A program made the translations under genes and the position numbers. From Helicobacteraceae bacterium (GTDB lineage Bacteria; Campylobacterota; Campylobacteria; Campylobacterales; SZUA-545): a stretch of 9,115 nucleotides of DNA. Positions 1 to 6,683 of this stretch are shown one piece after another (the stretch's first letter is position 1; the number at the start of each line of letters is the position of its first letter). The notes under the pieces were generated by a model that was not told the DNA's origin, searched no databases, and worked only from the letters and a program-made list of their open reading frames with translations. The stretch is taken from the NCBI GenBank assembly GCA_003250175.1, contig QKHD01000263.1, positions 1-9,115 on the forward strand, read 5' to 3'.

Positions 1-350
1 TTGAGCACAAAAATGACATCCTCATATTTCAGCCGTCTGTCCGCACGGATCAAAACCTTATTGTTGCGGGTCGGATAGGTGTTAGCCAGTTGGACAAAGC
101 TGTCCGGAAATGCAGCCAACTGATAGACATTGTCATTGAGGTAGACATTGGATTTGGCATCGATCCGAATCTCGATGCTTTCGCTACGATCGTAACGGTC
201 CTTGGCCGAACCCTTGGCCAGAGAGATTTTTTCCTCATAGACCAGCATGGGTGTGGTGAGCATCAAGATGGCGATTAACACCAGCATGACGTCGACCAGA
301 GGGGTGATATTCAGCTCCGGTTTTTCATCCCAGTTGAAGGATTCAGCCAT
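1..350 (-). CDS. tolR: TolR/ExbD-family proton-channel accessory protein (3' end cut by window edge)
   Basis: The gene starts at ATG 348-350 and stays open to base 1, giving 116 codons; the natural stop lies outside the window. The translation starts MAESFNWDEKPELNITPL, followed by VDVMLVL and a single hydrophobic helix (about residues 17-37). This is the ExbD/TolR signature, and Asp20 corresponds to the essential proton-carrying aspartate of the family. A periplasmic domain follows, with the family-typical segment VLIRADRRLKYEDVI near the cut end. The start overlaps the preceding tolQ-like stop by 8 bases (ATGGCTGA) and has only a weak AAGAG Shine-Dalgarno, so translational coupling is likely. 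The protein should work with the TolQ-like protein to turn proton flow into force on the outer membrane. Relatives in Campylobacter and Helicobacter are usually annotated exbD. I prefer TolR because the syntenic locus continues into tolB-pal, but sequence alone cannot separate TolR from ExbD. Confidence 0.9.
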   Translation of the reverse strand, partial: MAESFNWDEKPELNITPLVDVMLVLIAILMLTTPMLVYEEKISLAKGSAKDRYDRSESIEIRIDAKSNVYLNDNVYQLAAFPDSFVQLANTYPTRNNKVLIRADRRLKYEDVIFVL

Positions 351-906
351 CGCTCTTGGGTGACGTGAGGAAGTTGACCTGCATTTTCAGATAGGTCATG
401 ATTTCAAACGCCTTGCGCTTTAGAATCAGGTGAAAGGAGTAGGCAGGGATCGCAACGAGAATACCAAAGGCCGTTGCGATCAGCGCCTCGCTGATTGCCG
501 GAGCAACCGCAGAAAGGGTGACGCCCTCTTTAAAGGTGGAGAAGGACTCCAGAATACCGACAACCGTACCAAACAGACCGATAAAAGGAGAGGTAGAGGC
601 AATAATGCTGAGAATCGTCAGGCCGATGGTTGCCTCTTTGGTTGCAGCTTCAAGGCAGCCGTCATAAAAGCTGGCAATACCGTTCTTGTTACGGCAGTTG
701 TACAGGAAGGAGTTGCGATCAACGTTGGTTTCTCCACGTAAAAAAGCATTGGTGGACTGTTTTTCAATCAGCATCCACTTTCTTAGGAAGAGAAACTTAT
801 AGACAAATACCCAAACGGTGATAAGAAAATAGATAGTAAGAACGGCAATAACCACGAGGGTAATTGCCGTACTTTTGTCGAGCCAGTCGAACAGAACGTC
901 GAACAC
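343..906 (-). CDS. tolQ: TolQ/ExbB-family proton channel (MotA/TolQ/ExbB)
   Basis: This 187-residue inner-membrane protein has three hydrophobic segments at about residues 14-38, 95-118 and 136-160. The last two carry the family core: SPFIGLFGTVVGIL (106-119) and AISEALIATAFGILVAIPA (137-155). Thr114 and Thr145 align with the conserved channel-lining threonines of E. coli TolQ (Thr145 and Thr178 there); the loop between them is two residues shorter here. With its TolR/ExbD partner it forms a proton-driven motor. The start is GTG at 904-906, two bases after the atpC stop, with GGAAG nine bases upstream as the best Shine-Dalgarno candidate. It appears to be transcribed from the ATP synthase operon, since no terminator lies between. 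Relatives in this phylum are often named exbB. Assignment to Tol rather than to TonB-dependent import is inferred from gene order. Confidence 0.92.
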   Translation of the reverse strand: MFDVLFDWLDKSTAITLVVIAVLTIYFLITVWVFVYKFLFLRKWMLIEKQSTNAFLRGETNVDRNSFLYNCRNKNGIASFYDGCLEAATKEATIGLTILSIIASTSPFIGLFGTVVGILESFSTFKEGVTLSAVAPAISEALIATAFGILVAIPAYSFHLILKRKAFEIMTYLKMQVNFLTSPKSDG

Positions 907-908
907 GC

Positions 909-1298
909 TTAGAGTCTTCCGCGTGCAGTGGCTTCGATTTTTGCTTCCACTGCAGAAAGGATAACGTTGGAGTCCTGAGCTTCGCGCAGAAGTTGTTTTG
1001 CTTTGTCCAGGGCAGAAGCGATTTCGCTTTCCGTATCCCCTTTGATGGCAACAGCACCGTCAACCAGTGCCGTTACTTTGGACTCGCTCACTTCTACGTA
1101 ACCCCAGTCTACGGCTACGCTTTCTACGTGACCGTTACGAGCTACGTCGATTACACCGGCACTCAGCAGGGAAACCAGGGAAGCGTGGCCGGGGAGAACC
1201 CCGAACTCACCTTCGCTGCCCGGCAGGGTAACACTTTCGACGGCTTCGTCGAAAATCTTACCGGAGGGTGTAATGATTTCAAGTTGTAAAGTTTCCAT
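909..1298 (-). CDS. atpC: ATP synthase F1 subunit epsilon
   Basis: Subunit epsilon binds gamma in the central rotor and couples F1 to the c-ring; in many bacteria it also restrains ATP hydrolysis. The product is 129 residues from the chosen start. The N-terminal beta-sandwich domain (to about residue 85) contains the hallmark VTLPGSEGEFGVLPGHA; the C-terminal part (about 90-129) is a helical arm rich in Ala, Lys and Glu. Two in-frame ATGs exist, at 1304 and 1298. I chose 1298 (METLQLEI) because the TAAGG motif formed by the atpD stop lies seven bases upstream of it but only one base from the 1304 ATG. It is the last gene of the ATP synthase set. Length and fold are normal for the family. Confidence 0.95.
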   Translation of the reverse strand: METLQLEIITPSGKIFDEAVESVTLPGSEGEFGVLPGHASLVSLLSAGVIDVARNGHVESVAVDWGYVEVSESKVTALVDGAVAIKGDTESEIASALDKAKQLLREAQDSNVILSAVEAKIEATARGRL

Positions 1299-1307
1299 AA
1301 TCATACC

Positions 1308-2711
1308 TTACGCTTTAGCTTTAAGCTCTTCTGCCTTTTCCAAAGCCTCTTCGATTGTACCAACCATGTAGAACGCCAGTTCCGGTAGGCTATCGTGTTT
1401 ACCTTCAAGGATCTCTTTGAAACCTTTGATGGTATCGGGCAGGGAAACGTATTTACCGGGGCTGCCGGTGAAGACTTCCGCTACGAAGAATGGCTGGGAA
1501 AGGAAGCGCTCGATTTTACGTGCACGTGCAACTACCAGTTTGTCTTCTTCGGAAAGTTCGTCCATACCAAGGATCGCGATGATATCTTGGAGGTCTTTGT
1601 ATTTTTGCAGAGTCTGCTGAACACCACGTGCTACACCATAGTGCTCTTCACCCAGAATCTGTGGGTCAAGCAGGCGGCTTGTGGAATCCAGTGGGTCAAC
1701 CGCTGGGTAGATACCCTTTTCAGCGATTTTACGGTTAAGAACCGTTGTCGCATCCAGGTGGGCAAATACGGAAGCAGGAGCCGGGTCAGTCAAGTCGTCC
1801 GCTGGTACGTAGACCGCTTGAACGGAAGTGATAGAACCTTTTTTGGTGGATGTAATACGTTCTTGCAGGGCACCCATTTCGCGAGCCAGTGTCGGTTGGT
1901 AACCAACAGCGGAAGGAATACGGCCGAGCAGAGCGGACATCTCAGAACCGGACTGAGCAAAACGGAAGATGTTGTCGATGAACATCAGAACGTCAAGGCC
2001 CATTTCGTCACGGAAGTATTCAGCCATGGTCAGACCTGTCAACGCGATACGGTTACGTGCGCCTGGAGGCTCACTCATCTGACCGTAGCAGAGGGCAACT
2101 TTGTCCAGTACGTTGGAGTCTTTCATCTCGTGGTAAAGGTCATTCCCTTCACGAGTACGTTCACCAACACCAGCGAATACGGAGTAACCGCTGTGTTTGT
2201 AGGCAACATTGTGGATAAGTTCCATGATGATAACGGTTTTACCAACACCGGCACCACCGAACAGACCAACTTTACCACCCTTAGCGTAAGGAGCCAGAAG
2301 GTCAACAACTTTGATACCTGTTTCGAATGCTTCAGTTTTTGTATCCTGATCTTCGAATGCAGGTGGATCACGGTGAATGGACCATTTCTGCTTGGCTTCT
2401 ACCTTAGGACCTTCGTCGATTTCATTACCGACAACGTCGAAGATACGACCCAGTACTACTTCACCAACTGGAACCTGAATAGGGTTCTGCTTGGCGATAA
2501 CTTTCTGTCCGCGGCTGATACCGTCGGAAGCATCCATTGCGATGGTACGTACACGGTTGTCACCCATGTGGGCAGCAACTTCACAGATCAGAGTCTGGTC
2601 TGTACCTTCCAAATTATATTTAATTTCTACCGCTTCATTCAGAGCGGGCAGATAATTTTCGAAGTCAACATCGATAACCGGACCTCGTACGGCTACAACT
2701 ACACCTTCCAT
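1308..2711 (-). CDS. atpD: ATP synthase F1 subunit beta (catalytic)
   Basis: Beta holds the three catalytic sites of F1. The 467-residue product has every expected element in order: N-terminal beta-barrel (about 1-75), P-loop GGAGVGKT (152-159), the catalytic-glutamate motif GERTREG with Glu184, Walker B VLMFIDN (241-247), the PSAVGYQPTLA segment (266-276), and an exact DELSEED motif (384-390) in the C-terminal domain that pushes on gamma. Length is normal for bacterial beta. The ATG at 2709-2711 follows atpG by ten bases and has a strong AAAGGAG Shine-Dalgarno (2717-2723) that starts within the atpG stop. It works with alpha as the alpha3beta3 head facing the cytoplasm. No damage or unusual substitution was seen. 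Confidence 0.99.
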   Translation of the reverse strand: MEGVVVAVRGPVIDVDFENYLPALNEAVEIKYNLEGTDQTLICEVAAHMGDNRVRTIAMDASDGISRGQKVIAKQNPIQVPVGEVVLGRIFDVVGNEIDEGPKVEAKQKWSIHRDPPAFEDQDTKTEAFETGIKVVDLLAPYAKGGKVGLFGGAGVGKTVIIMELIHNVAYKHSGYSVFAGVGERTREGNDLYHEMKDSNVLDKVALCYGQMSEPPGARNRIALTGLTMAEYFRDEMGLDVLMFIDNIFRFAQSGSEMSALLGRIPSAVGYQPTLAREMGALQERITSTKKGSITSVQAVYVPADDLTDPAPASVFAHLDATTVLNRKIAEKGIYPAVDPLDSTSRLLDPQILGEEHYGVARGVQQTLQKYKDLQDIIAILGMDELSEEDKLVVARARKIERFLSQPFFVAEVFTGSPGKYVSLPDTIKGFKEILEGKHDSLPELAFYMVGTIEEALEKAEELKAKA

Positions 2712-2721
2712 CTACTCTCCT

Positions 2722-3612
2722 TTATTTCATTGCTTCTACGCCGCTGATGATTTCGATCAGCTCGGTTGTAATAGCTTCCTGGCGCGCTTTGTTATATGCA
2801 AGGTTAAGGTTCTTAACCATCTCTTTTGCGTTATTTGTTGCTGCATCCATTGCCTGCATACGGGAGCTGTGCTCCGCGGCAAGGGAGTCGATCAGTGCAT
2901 AGTAGAGGTTATACTCTACATATTTGCGGACCAGTGACTCCAGAATGGATTCATCATCATTTGGTTCGAAATCGATCATGGACGGATGCTCGACTTTTTC
3001 AATCTTGCTGACATCGATCGGAAGAACTTTAATCTCTTTCAGTTCCTGAGTGATCATGTTTTTGTATCCGTTGTAGATCAGTGTGATTTCATCCGTATCT
3101 CCGTTAAGGAAATTCTCCAGGGACTTATCGATGAAGGTTTTAGCTTCATCATAAGAAGGAGCGGAGCTCAAACCACGAACGTCATCCACCAGTTCGATTC
3201 CTTTGAACTTGAAGTATTCGGAACCTTTCTTACCGATGGATCGCAGACGTACCTTTACCTTATCGTTCTTGAGTGCTTCAAGCTTTTTGTTTACGGTTTT
3301 AATGGTCTGGTAGTTAAAACCACCGCACAGACCTTTGTCCGCCGTAATGAAGATCAGGTCGGTCTTTTTCAGATCCTCCCCTTCGATCTTCGCAAAGTAG
3401 CGGCTTTCGATGCCGCCCACTTTGTGCTCTTGGATTTGATAAGCAATGCTCGCGAGAACCTGGTTAATTTTAACCGAGTACTCTTTGGAGCGTTTGGCAA
3501 TCTCCTCCGCACGTTTCAACTTTGCCGTTGAAACCAGCTTCATGGCACGCGTTGTTTTCTGCGTGTTAGAAACACTCTTGATGCGTCGTTGAATCTCTTT
3601 TAAGTTTGCCAT
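2722..3612 (-). CDS. atpG: ATP synthase F1 subunit gamma
   Basis: Gamma is the central shaft that rotates inside alpha3beta3. The product is 296 residues, close to the usual bacterial length. Two long terminal helices form the shaft: the N-terminal one contains IQRRIKSVSNTQKTTRAMK, and the C-terminal one begins near RMQAMDAATNNA (about 251-262). Between them lies the Rossmann-like domain with DKGLCGGFN (about 92-100). The gene begins with tandem ATG codons at 3615 and 3612. I chose 3612 (MANLKEIQ) because the TAAGG made by the atpA stop plus two Gs (3620-3624) is seven bases from it and only four from the upstream ATG; the difference is one residue. It lies between atpA and atpD as in most bacteria. 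Confidence 0.97.
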   Translation of the reverse strand: MANLKEIQRRIKSVSNTQKTTRAMKLVSTAKLKRAEEIAKRSKEYSVKINQVLASIAYQIQEHKVGGIESRYFAKIEGEDLKKTDLIFITADKGLCGGFNYQTIKTVNKKLEALKNDKVKVRLRSIGKKGSEYFKFKGIELVDDVRGLSSAPSYDEAKTFIDKSLENFLNGDTDEITLIYNGYKNMITQELKEIKVLPIDVSKIEKVEHPSMIDFEPNDDESILESLVRKYVEYNLYYALIDSLAAEHSSRMQAMDAATNNAKEMVKNLNLAYNKARQEAITTELIEIISGVEAMK

Positions 3613-3621
3613 CATTAAACC

Positions 3622-5133
3622 TTAGTCGGCATTGAAAACCGTGAGGAAATCTTCCAATGCTTTTTTCAGTTCTGCTTCGACATCGTTGTCGATTTTCTTT
3701 GTTGAGCGAATGCTTTCCAGAATAGAAGGATACTTCGCTTCAAGGAAAGGGTTCAGTTCTGATTCAAAACGTACAACATCATCGGTTTTGATCGTGTCAA
3801 GGTAGCCTTTGGCACCGGCAAAGATGATGGTGATCTGTTTTTCAACAGGTACCGGGGAGTATGGAGGCTGTTTAAGAACCTCAACCATACGGGCACCGCG
3901 GTCAAGCTGTTTTCGGCTGACTTCATCCAGGTCAGATGCGAACTGGGCAAACGCCTGAAGTTCACGGAACTGAGCCAGGTCAAGTTTCAGGGTACCGGAA
4001 ACTTGTTTCATTGCTTTGATCTGGGCAGCACCACCAACACGGGATACGGAGATACCGACGTTGATCGCAGGGCGTACACCGGAGTTGAACAGGTCAGTTT
4101 CAAGGAAGATCTGACCATCGGTGATGGAGATAACGTTGGTAGGAATATACGCAGAAACGTCACCCGCTTGTGTTTCGATGATTGGCAGAGCTGTCAAAGA
4201 ACCGGCTCCTCGCTCATCGGAAAGTTTCGCAGCTCGCTCAAGCAGACGGCTGTGGAGGTAGAATACGTCACCTGGGTATGCTTCGCGGCCTGGAGGACGT
4301 CGAAGAAGCAGGGACATTTCGCGGTAAGCTACAGCGTGCTTGGAAAGATCATCATAAACGATCAGACCATGACGTGCGTTATCACGGAAATATTCACCCA
4401 TAGTTACACCGGTATATGGTGCAAGGTACTGCAGAGCAGCAGATTCGCTGGCACTGGCTGCAACTACGATAGTGTAGTCCATAGCACCGTGTTCTTCAAG
4501 TCGTTTTACAACTTGAGCGATAGAAGATTGTTTCTGACCGATGGCAACATAGATACAGATAACATCCTGACCCTTCTGGGAAATGATGGAGTCAACTGCA
4601 ACCGTTGTTTTACCGGTTTGTCGGTCACCAATGATAAGCTCGCGCTGACCGCGGCCGATTGGTACAAGCGCGTCAATCGCTTTGATACCAGTTTGAAGTG
4701 GTTCATGAACAGATTTACGAGCCATAATGCCAGGAGCACGCTCTTCAATATAGCGGTCGCTGGTTGTTTCGATAGGACCTTTACCGTCGATTGGTTCACC
4801 CAGGGCGTTAACAACACGGCCGATCATCGCATCACCTGTAGGGATACGAAGCAGTTTGCCCGTTCGTTTTACCGGTGTACCTTCAACGATACCTTTGCCT
4901 TTACCCAGAATAACAACACCAACGTTGTCTTCTTCAAGGTTCAGTGCAATACCTTTATCACCTGTTTCAAATTCGACGATCTCGGAAGACCCGACATTTT
5001 TCAGACCATAAACTGTTGCGATACCGTCAGCAATCGCAACAACTTTACCAACTTCTTCTACATCCAGCTTCAGTTCGAAGTTTTCAATGCGATCACGAAT
5101 AATCGCACTAATTTCATCAGTTTTAGCTGCCAC
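3622..5133 (-). CDS. atpA: ATP synthase F1 subunit alpha
   Basis: Alpha alternates with beta in the F1 head, binds nucleotide at non-catalytic sites and donates an arginine finger to the beta sites. The 503-residue product shows the N-terminal barrel, P-loop GDRQTGKT (169-176), Walker B-type LIVYDDLSKHA (257-267), and NVGISVSRVGGAAQ (358-371), in which Arg365 corresponds to the catalytic arginine (Arg376 in E. coli). The C-terminal helical domain ends near residue 500. The start is GTG at 5131-5133, giving MAAKTDEISAII, and is supported by a strong AAAAGGAG Shine-Dalgarno five bases upstream. An AT-rich 23-base spacer separates it from atpH, the longest gap within the ATP synthase genes. Length and motifs are those of a normal functional subunit. 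Confidence 0.99.
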   Translation of the reverse strand: MAAKTDEISAIIRDRIENFELKLDVEEVGKVVAIADGIATVYGLKNVGSSEIVEFETGDKGIALNLEEDNVGVVILGKGKGIVEGTPVKRTGKLLRIPTGDAMIGRVVNALGEPIDGKGPIETTSDRYIEERAPGIMARKSVHEPLQTGIKAIDALVPIGRGQRELIIGDRQTGKTTVAVDSIISQKGQDVICIYVAIGQKQSSIAQVVKRLEEHGAMDYTIVVAASASESAALQYLAPYTGVTMGEYFRDNARHGLIVYDDLSKHAVAYREMSLLLRRPPGREAYPGDVFYLHSRLLERAAKLSDERGAGSLTALPIIETQAGDVSAYIPTNVISITDGQIFLETDLFNSGVRPAINVGISVSRVGGAAQIKAMKQVSGTLKLDLAQFRELQAFAQFASDLDEVSRKQLDRGARMVEVLKQPPYSPVPVEKQITIIFAGAKGYLDTIKTDDVVRFESELNPFLEAKYPSILESIRSTKKIDNDVEAELKKALEDFLTVFNAD

Positions 5134-5138
5134 CCGTT

Positions 5139-5146
5139 CTCCTTTT
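5139..5146 (-). promoter_or_regulatory. Strong ribosome binding site of atpA
   Basis: AAAAGGAG lies five bases before the GTG start of atpA. It follows the AT-only stretch at 5147-5156, so the initiation region is probably unstructured. This site fixes the GTG at 5133 as the start; no competing ATG is nearby. Confidence 0.8.
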
Positions 5147-5156
5147 ATTAATTAAT

Positions 5157-5684
5157 TTAAATGCCTCTAAGAATGTGTTGAATCAATTGTGATTTCAATC
5201 GATCCTGAGCGAAGGAAACCTCGATACCGAGATCCGGAACTTCAACACGGAAGCCCTCTACGTCGCTCTTGACCTGTTTGAAATCGATGCTTGAATCAAA
5301 CTTCTTCGCAATGTTTGCTTTCAGTTCTGCCATGGTCGCGTCATCTACAGACACGGAAGAGTAAACATACCCTTCATACGCATTGGCTGCCACTGCATCG
5401 GCGTATCTCAGTTCTTCGTAAATGCCGGGGATCAGCTCCAGACGATCTTTTTCAATCAGGAGTTTTACCAGGTTTACTAGAACTGTATTCTTGTTGTCCT
5501 TGCCCACGATCAGTTCGGTCTTTTCCTCCAGGCTAACCAGGGGGGAGAGAACCGTATCCTTGAACTTGGGCTCTTTAAACAGAGAGCTCAGAGCCAGAAG
5601 AAACGCTTTGGTCTCTTCGACTTTTTTCTTGTCTCCGTTTGCCACCAAAACTTTGGCATATTTTTTCGCTGCTGCTCTACTCAT
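5157..5684 (-). CDS. atpH: ATP synthase F1 subunit delta (OSCP-type)
   Basis: Delta caps the alpha3beta3 head and attaches it to the b/b' peripheral stalk. The 175-residue product has the family layout: an N-terminal helical bundle (about 1-105, starting MSRAAAKKYAKVL), and a C-terminal domain ending QDRLKSQLIQHILRGI with the conserved segment VEGFRVEVPDLGIEVSFAQ (about 141-159), which resembles the family's GGxxxxxGxxxxDxS region. Length is normal. ATG at 5682-5684 lies one base after the atpF stop (TAACATG). No good Shine-Dalgarno is present (only AAGTGG nearby), so translation probably depends on ribosomes finishing atpF. The family is weakly conserved, but position and ends make the call secure. 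Confidence 0.95.
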   Translation of the reverse strand: MSRAAAKKYAKVLVANGDKKKVEETKAFLLALSSLFKEPKFKDTVLSPLVSLEEKTELIVGKDNKNTVLVNLVKLLIEKDRLELIPGIYEELRYADAVAANAYEGYVYSSVSVDDATMAELKANIAKKFDSSIDFKQVKSDVEGFRVEVPDLGIEVSFAQDRLKSQLIQHILRGI

Positions 5685-5685
5685 G

Positions 5686-6195
5686 TTACGCCACTTTTCG
5701 CATCAGAGATTTGATCAGCTCTTCTTTGTTCTGGGCTACATCAGCAATATCCAGAACTTCGTCAAGGGATTCGGTAACGACTTCCCGAACCATCTTGTTT
5801 TCGCTAACCTTGATAATCTCATCTTTTTGTTTATCGAGTTGCTCGATCTCACGATCAAGGCTGCCCTCGATCTTTTTCACCATGAGATCAATCTCTTTTT
5901 GAGTTGTTTCTTTGATCTCCAGAGCTGTTCGCTTCGCATCTTCGATCTTCTGAAGTGCATCTTCCTTGGCTTTTTTAGAAGCTTTGATTTTCTCTTCTAC
6001 TTTGTCCAGTTCCGCTGCGATAGACTCTTTACGATCACTGAAGAAACGTTTGATTCCACCGGCGATTAGATAATAAATCAGACCCGCGAAGATCAGAAAG
6101 TTCACCGTTCGTGGAATAATATCCGTTTCAACGCCGTGTTCGGAAGCAGACAGAAAAGTCAAACCAGCCAATACAAACAATACTAAATGTTTCAT
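5686..6195 (-). CDS. atpF: ATP synthase F0 subunit b, with a signal-peptide-like N-terminus
   Basis: Subunit b is one of the two strands of the peripheral stalk that holds F1 still against the membrane part. The 169-residue product starts with a hydrophobic, signal-peptide-like segment (MKHLVLFVLAGLTFLSA), then a short polar stretch, then the usual b-type membrane helix (about 30-48, VNFLIFAGLIYYLIAGGIKRF). A long charged helical coiled coil (about 52-150) carries delta at its end. From memory, AtpF of H. pylori and C. jejuni has the same extra N-terminal segment; most bacterial b subunits have only the single anchor. ATG at 6193-6195 has AAAGGA upstream and follows atpF' after 13 bases. Together with atpF' it should form a b/b' heterodimer. 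Confidence 0.95.
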   Translation of the reverse strand: MKHLVLFVLAGLTFLSASEHGVETDIIPRTVNFLIFAGLIYYLIAGGIKRFFSDRKESIAAELDKVEEKIKASKKAKEDALQKIEDAKRTALEIKETTQKEIDLMVKKIEGSLDREIEQLDKQKDEIIKVSENKMVREVVTESLDEVLDIADVAQNKEELIKSLMRKVA

Positions 6196-6208
6196 GCCCG
6201 TCCTTTAC

Positions 6209-6640
6209 CTAGTTTGCCGAAGTCGAAATCAGCTTGACTTTGAGGCTCTCTTTAAACAGAGGACCCTGGCCAAGCAGAGAGTTTTTCAGATCGACCCGTC
6301 GTGCTTCCAACTCGTCGTTGAACGCTTTGATTTCAGACTCGATCGTTACTTTTTTCGCATCGATCTTATCCTGTACCGCTTTCTTAGCGGTGGCGATTTT
6401 TTCTTCTCTTAGGGATTGCGCTTCTTTTTTGGCTTCTTTGATGATAGCATCCGCTTCAGCCTCAAGATCGCTAATCTCTTGGGAGTTTTGATTCACGTTG
6501 CTGAGACCGTCCTTGATGCTTTTATTCCGTGCATCCAAATGGTATACGATTGGTTGAATCAGTATCTTATTTAGAATGACTAGAAGAAGCAAAAAGAGGG
6601 CTGCCTCGGTCAATATGAGCGTCAAATCCAAGTTGATCAT
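6209..6640 (-). CDS. atpF': ATP synthase F0 subunit b' (second peripheral-stalk strand)
   Basis: First gene of the ATP synthase set. The 143-residue product has one N-terminal membrane helix (about 6-27, LTLILTEAALFLLLLVILNK) followed by ILIQPIVYHLDARNKSI, the typical b/b' junction, and a long Ala/Glu/Lys-rich helix (about 40-125). It has no signal-peptide-like extension, unlike the b subunit next to it. Paired b' and b genes also occur in cyanobacteria and alphaproteobacteria and are standard in Campylobacterota. ATG at 6638-6640 has GGAAGG with six bases of spacing. It is preceded by the only sizeable intergenic gap in the window, which carries promoter signals. Confidence 0.93.
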   Translation of the reverse strand: MINLDLTLILTEAALFLLLLVILNKILIQPIVYHLDARNKSIKDGLSNVNQNSQEISDLEAEADAIIKEAKKEAQSLREEKIATAKKAVQDKIDAKKVTIESEIKAFNDELEARRVDLKNSLLGQGPLFKESLKVKLISTSAN

Positions 6641-6650
6641 GGCATACCTT

Positions 6651-6664
6651 CCAAAAAATTTTGG
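6651..6664 (-). repeat. Short inverted repeat in the atpF' leader
   Basis: On the minus strand this is CCAAAATTTTTTGG, an inverted repeat able to form a five-base-pair CCAAA/TTTGG stem with a four-base loop. It sits across the predicted transcript start and directly next to the atpF' Shine-Dalgarno AAGG (6647-6650). It is AT-rich and weak as an RNA hairpin, so it is unlikely to terminate transcription. It could be an operator half or chance. Confidence 0.3.
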
Positions 6665-6666
6665 CC

Positions 6667-6675
6667 ATCATACCA
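6667..6675 (-). promoter_or_regulatory. Predicted promoter of the ATP synthase operon (extended -10)
   Basis: Read on the minus strand, this is TGGTATGAT, an extended -10 (TGn plus TATGAT, one mismatch to TATAAT), preceded by a T-run. Housekeeping promoters in Campylobacterota typically rely on TG-TATAAT with T-rich upstream DNA and a poor -35, which fits here: the position 17 bases upstream (6690-6695, TAGGGC) is not a -35 box. The predicted transcript start is near 6660, leaving a leader of about 20 bases before the atpF' ATG. It is the only promoter-like site in an intergenic region of the window. Confidence 0.55.
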
Positions 6676-6683
6676 AAAAGATC

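Noticed and set aside
797..1063. 88-codon minus-strand frame spanning the atpC/tolQ junction
   Set aside because: It is an out-of-frame shadow overlapping two clear family members, with no Shine-Dalgarno or motif.
1521..1530. Palindrome TGCACGTGCA (and CACGTG at 1625-1630) as possible parS sites
   Set aside because: parS consensus is close to TGTTTCACGTGAAACA; these share only the central CACGTG and lie inside conserved atpD codons. No acceptable parS was seen anywhere in the window.
2613..2618. TATAAT on the minus strand within atpD as an internal promoter
   Set aside because: It encodes part of the conserved IKYNLEG segment of beta, and lacks the TG extension and T-run typical of the phylum. 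Chance is sufficient.
1395..2747. 450-codon open frame on the plus strand antisense to atpD
   Set aside because: Its translation has no recognisable motif and is rich in Cys, Phe, Thr, Asn and His in the manner of antisense frames. Long antisense frames are common opposite highly expressed genes with biased codons. The atpD frame is certain.
4003..5151. 382-codon open frame on the plus strand antisense to atpA
   Set aside because: Same reasoning: no family motif, composition of an antisense shadow, and it lies entirely opposite an intact, motif-complete atpA.
6637..6645. ATG-CCA-TGA mini-frame overlapping the atpF' start
   Set aside because: The ATG is one base from the Shine-Dalgarno, too close for initiation, and the frame encodes only two residues.
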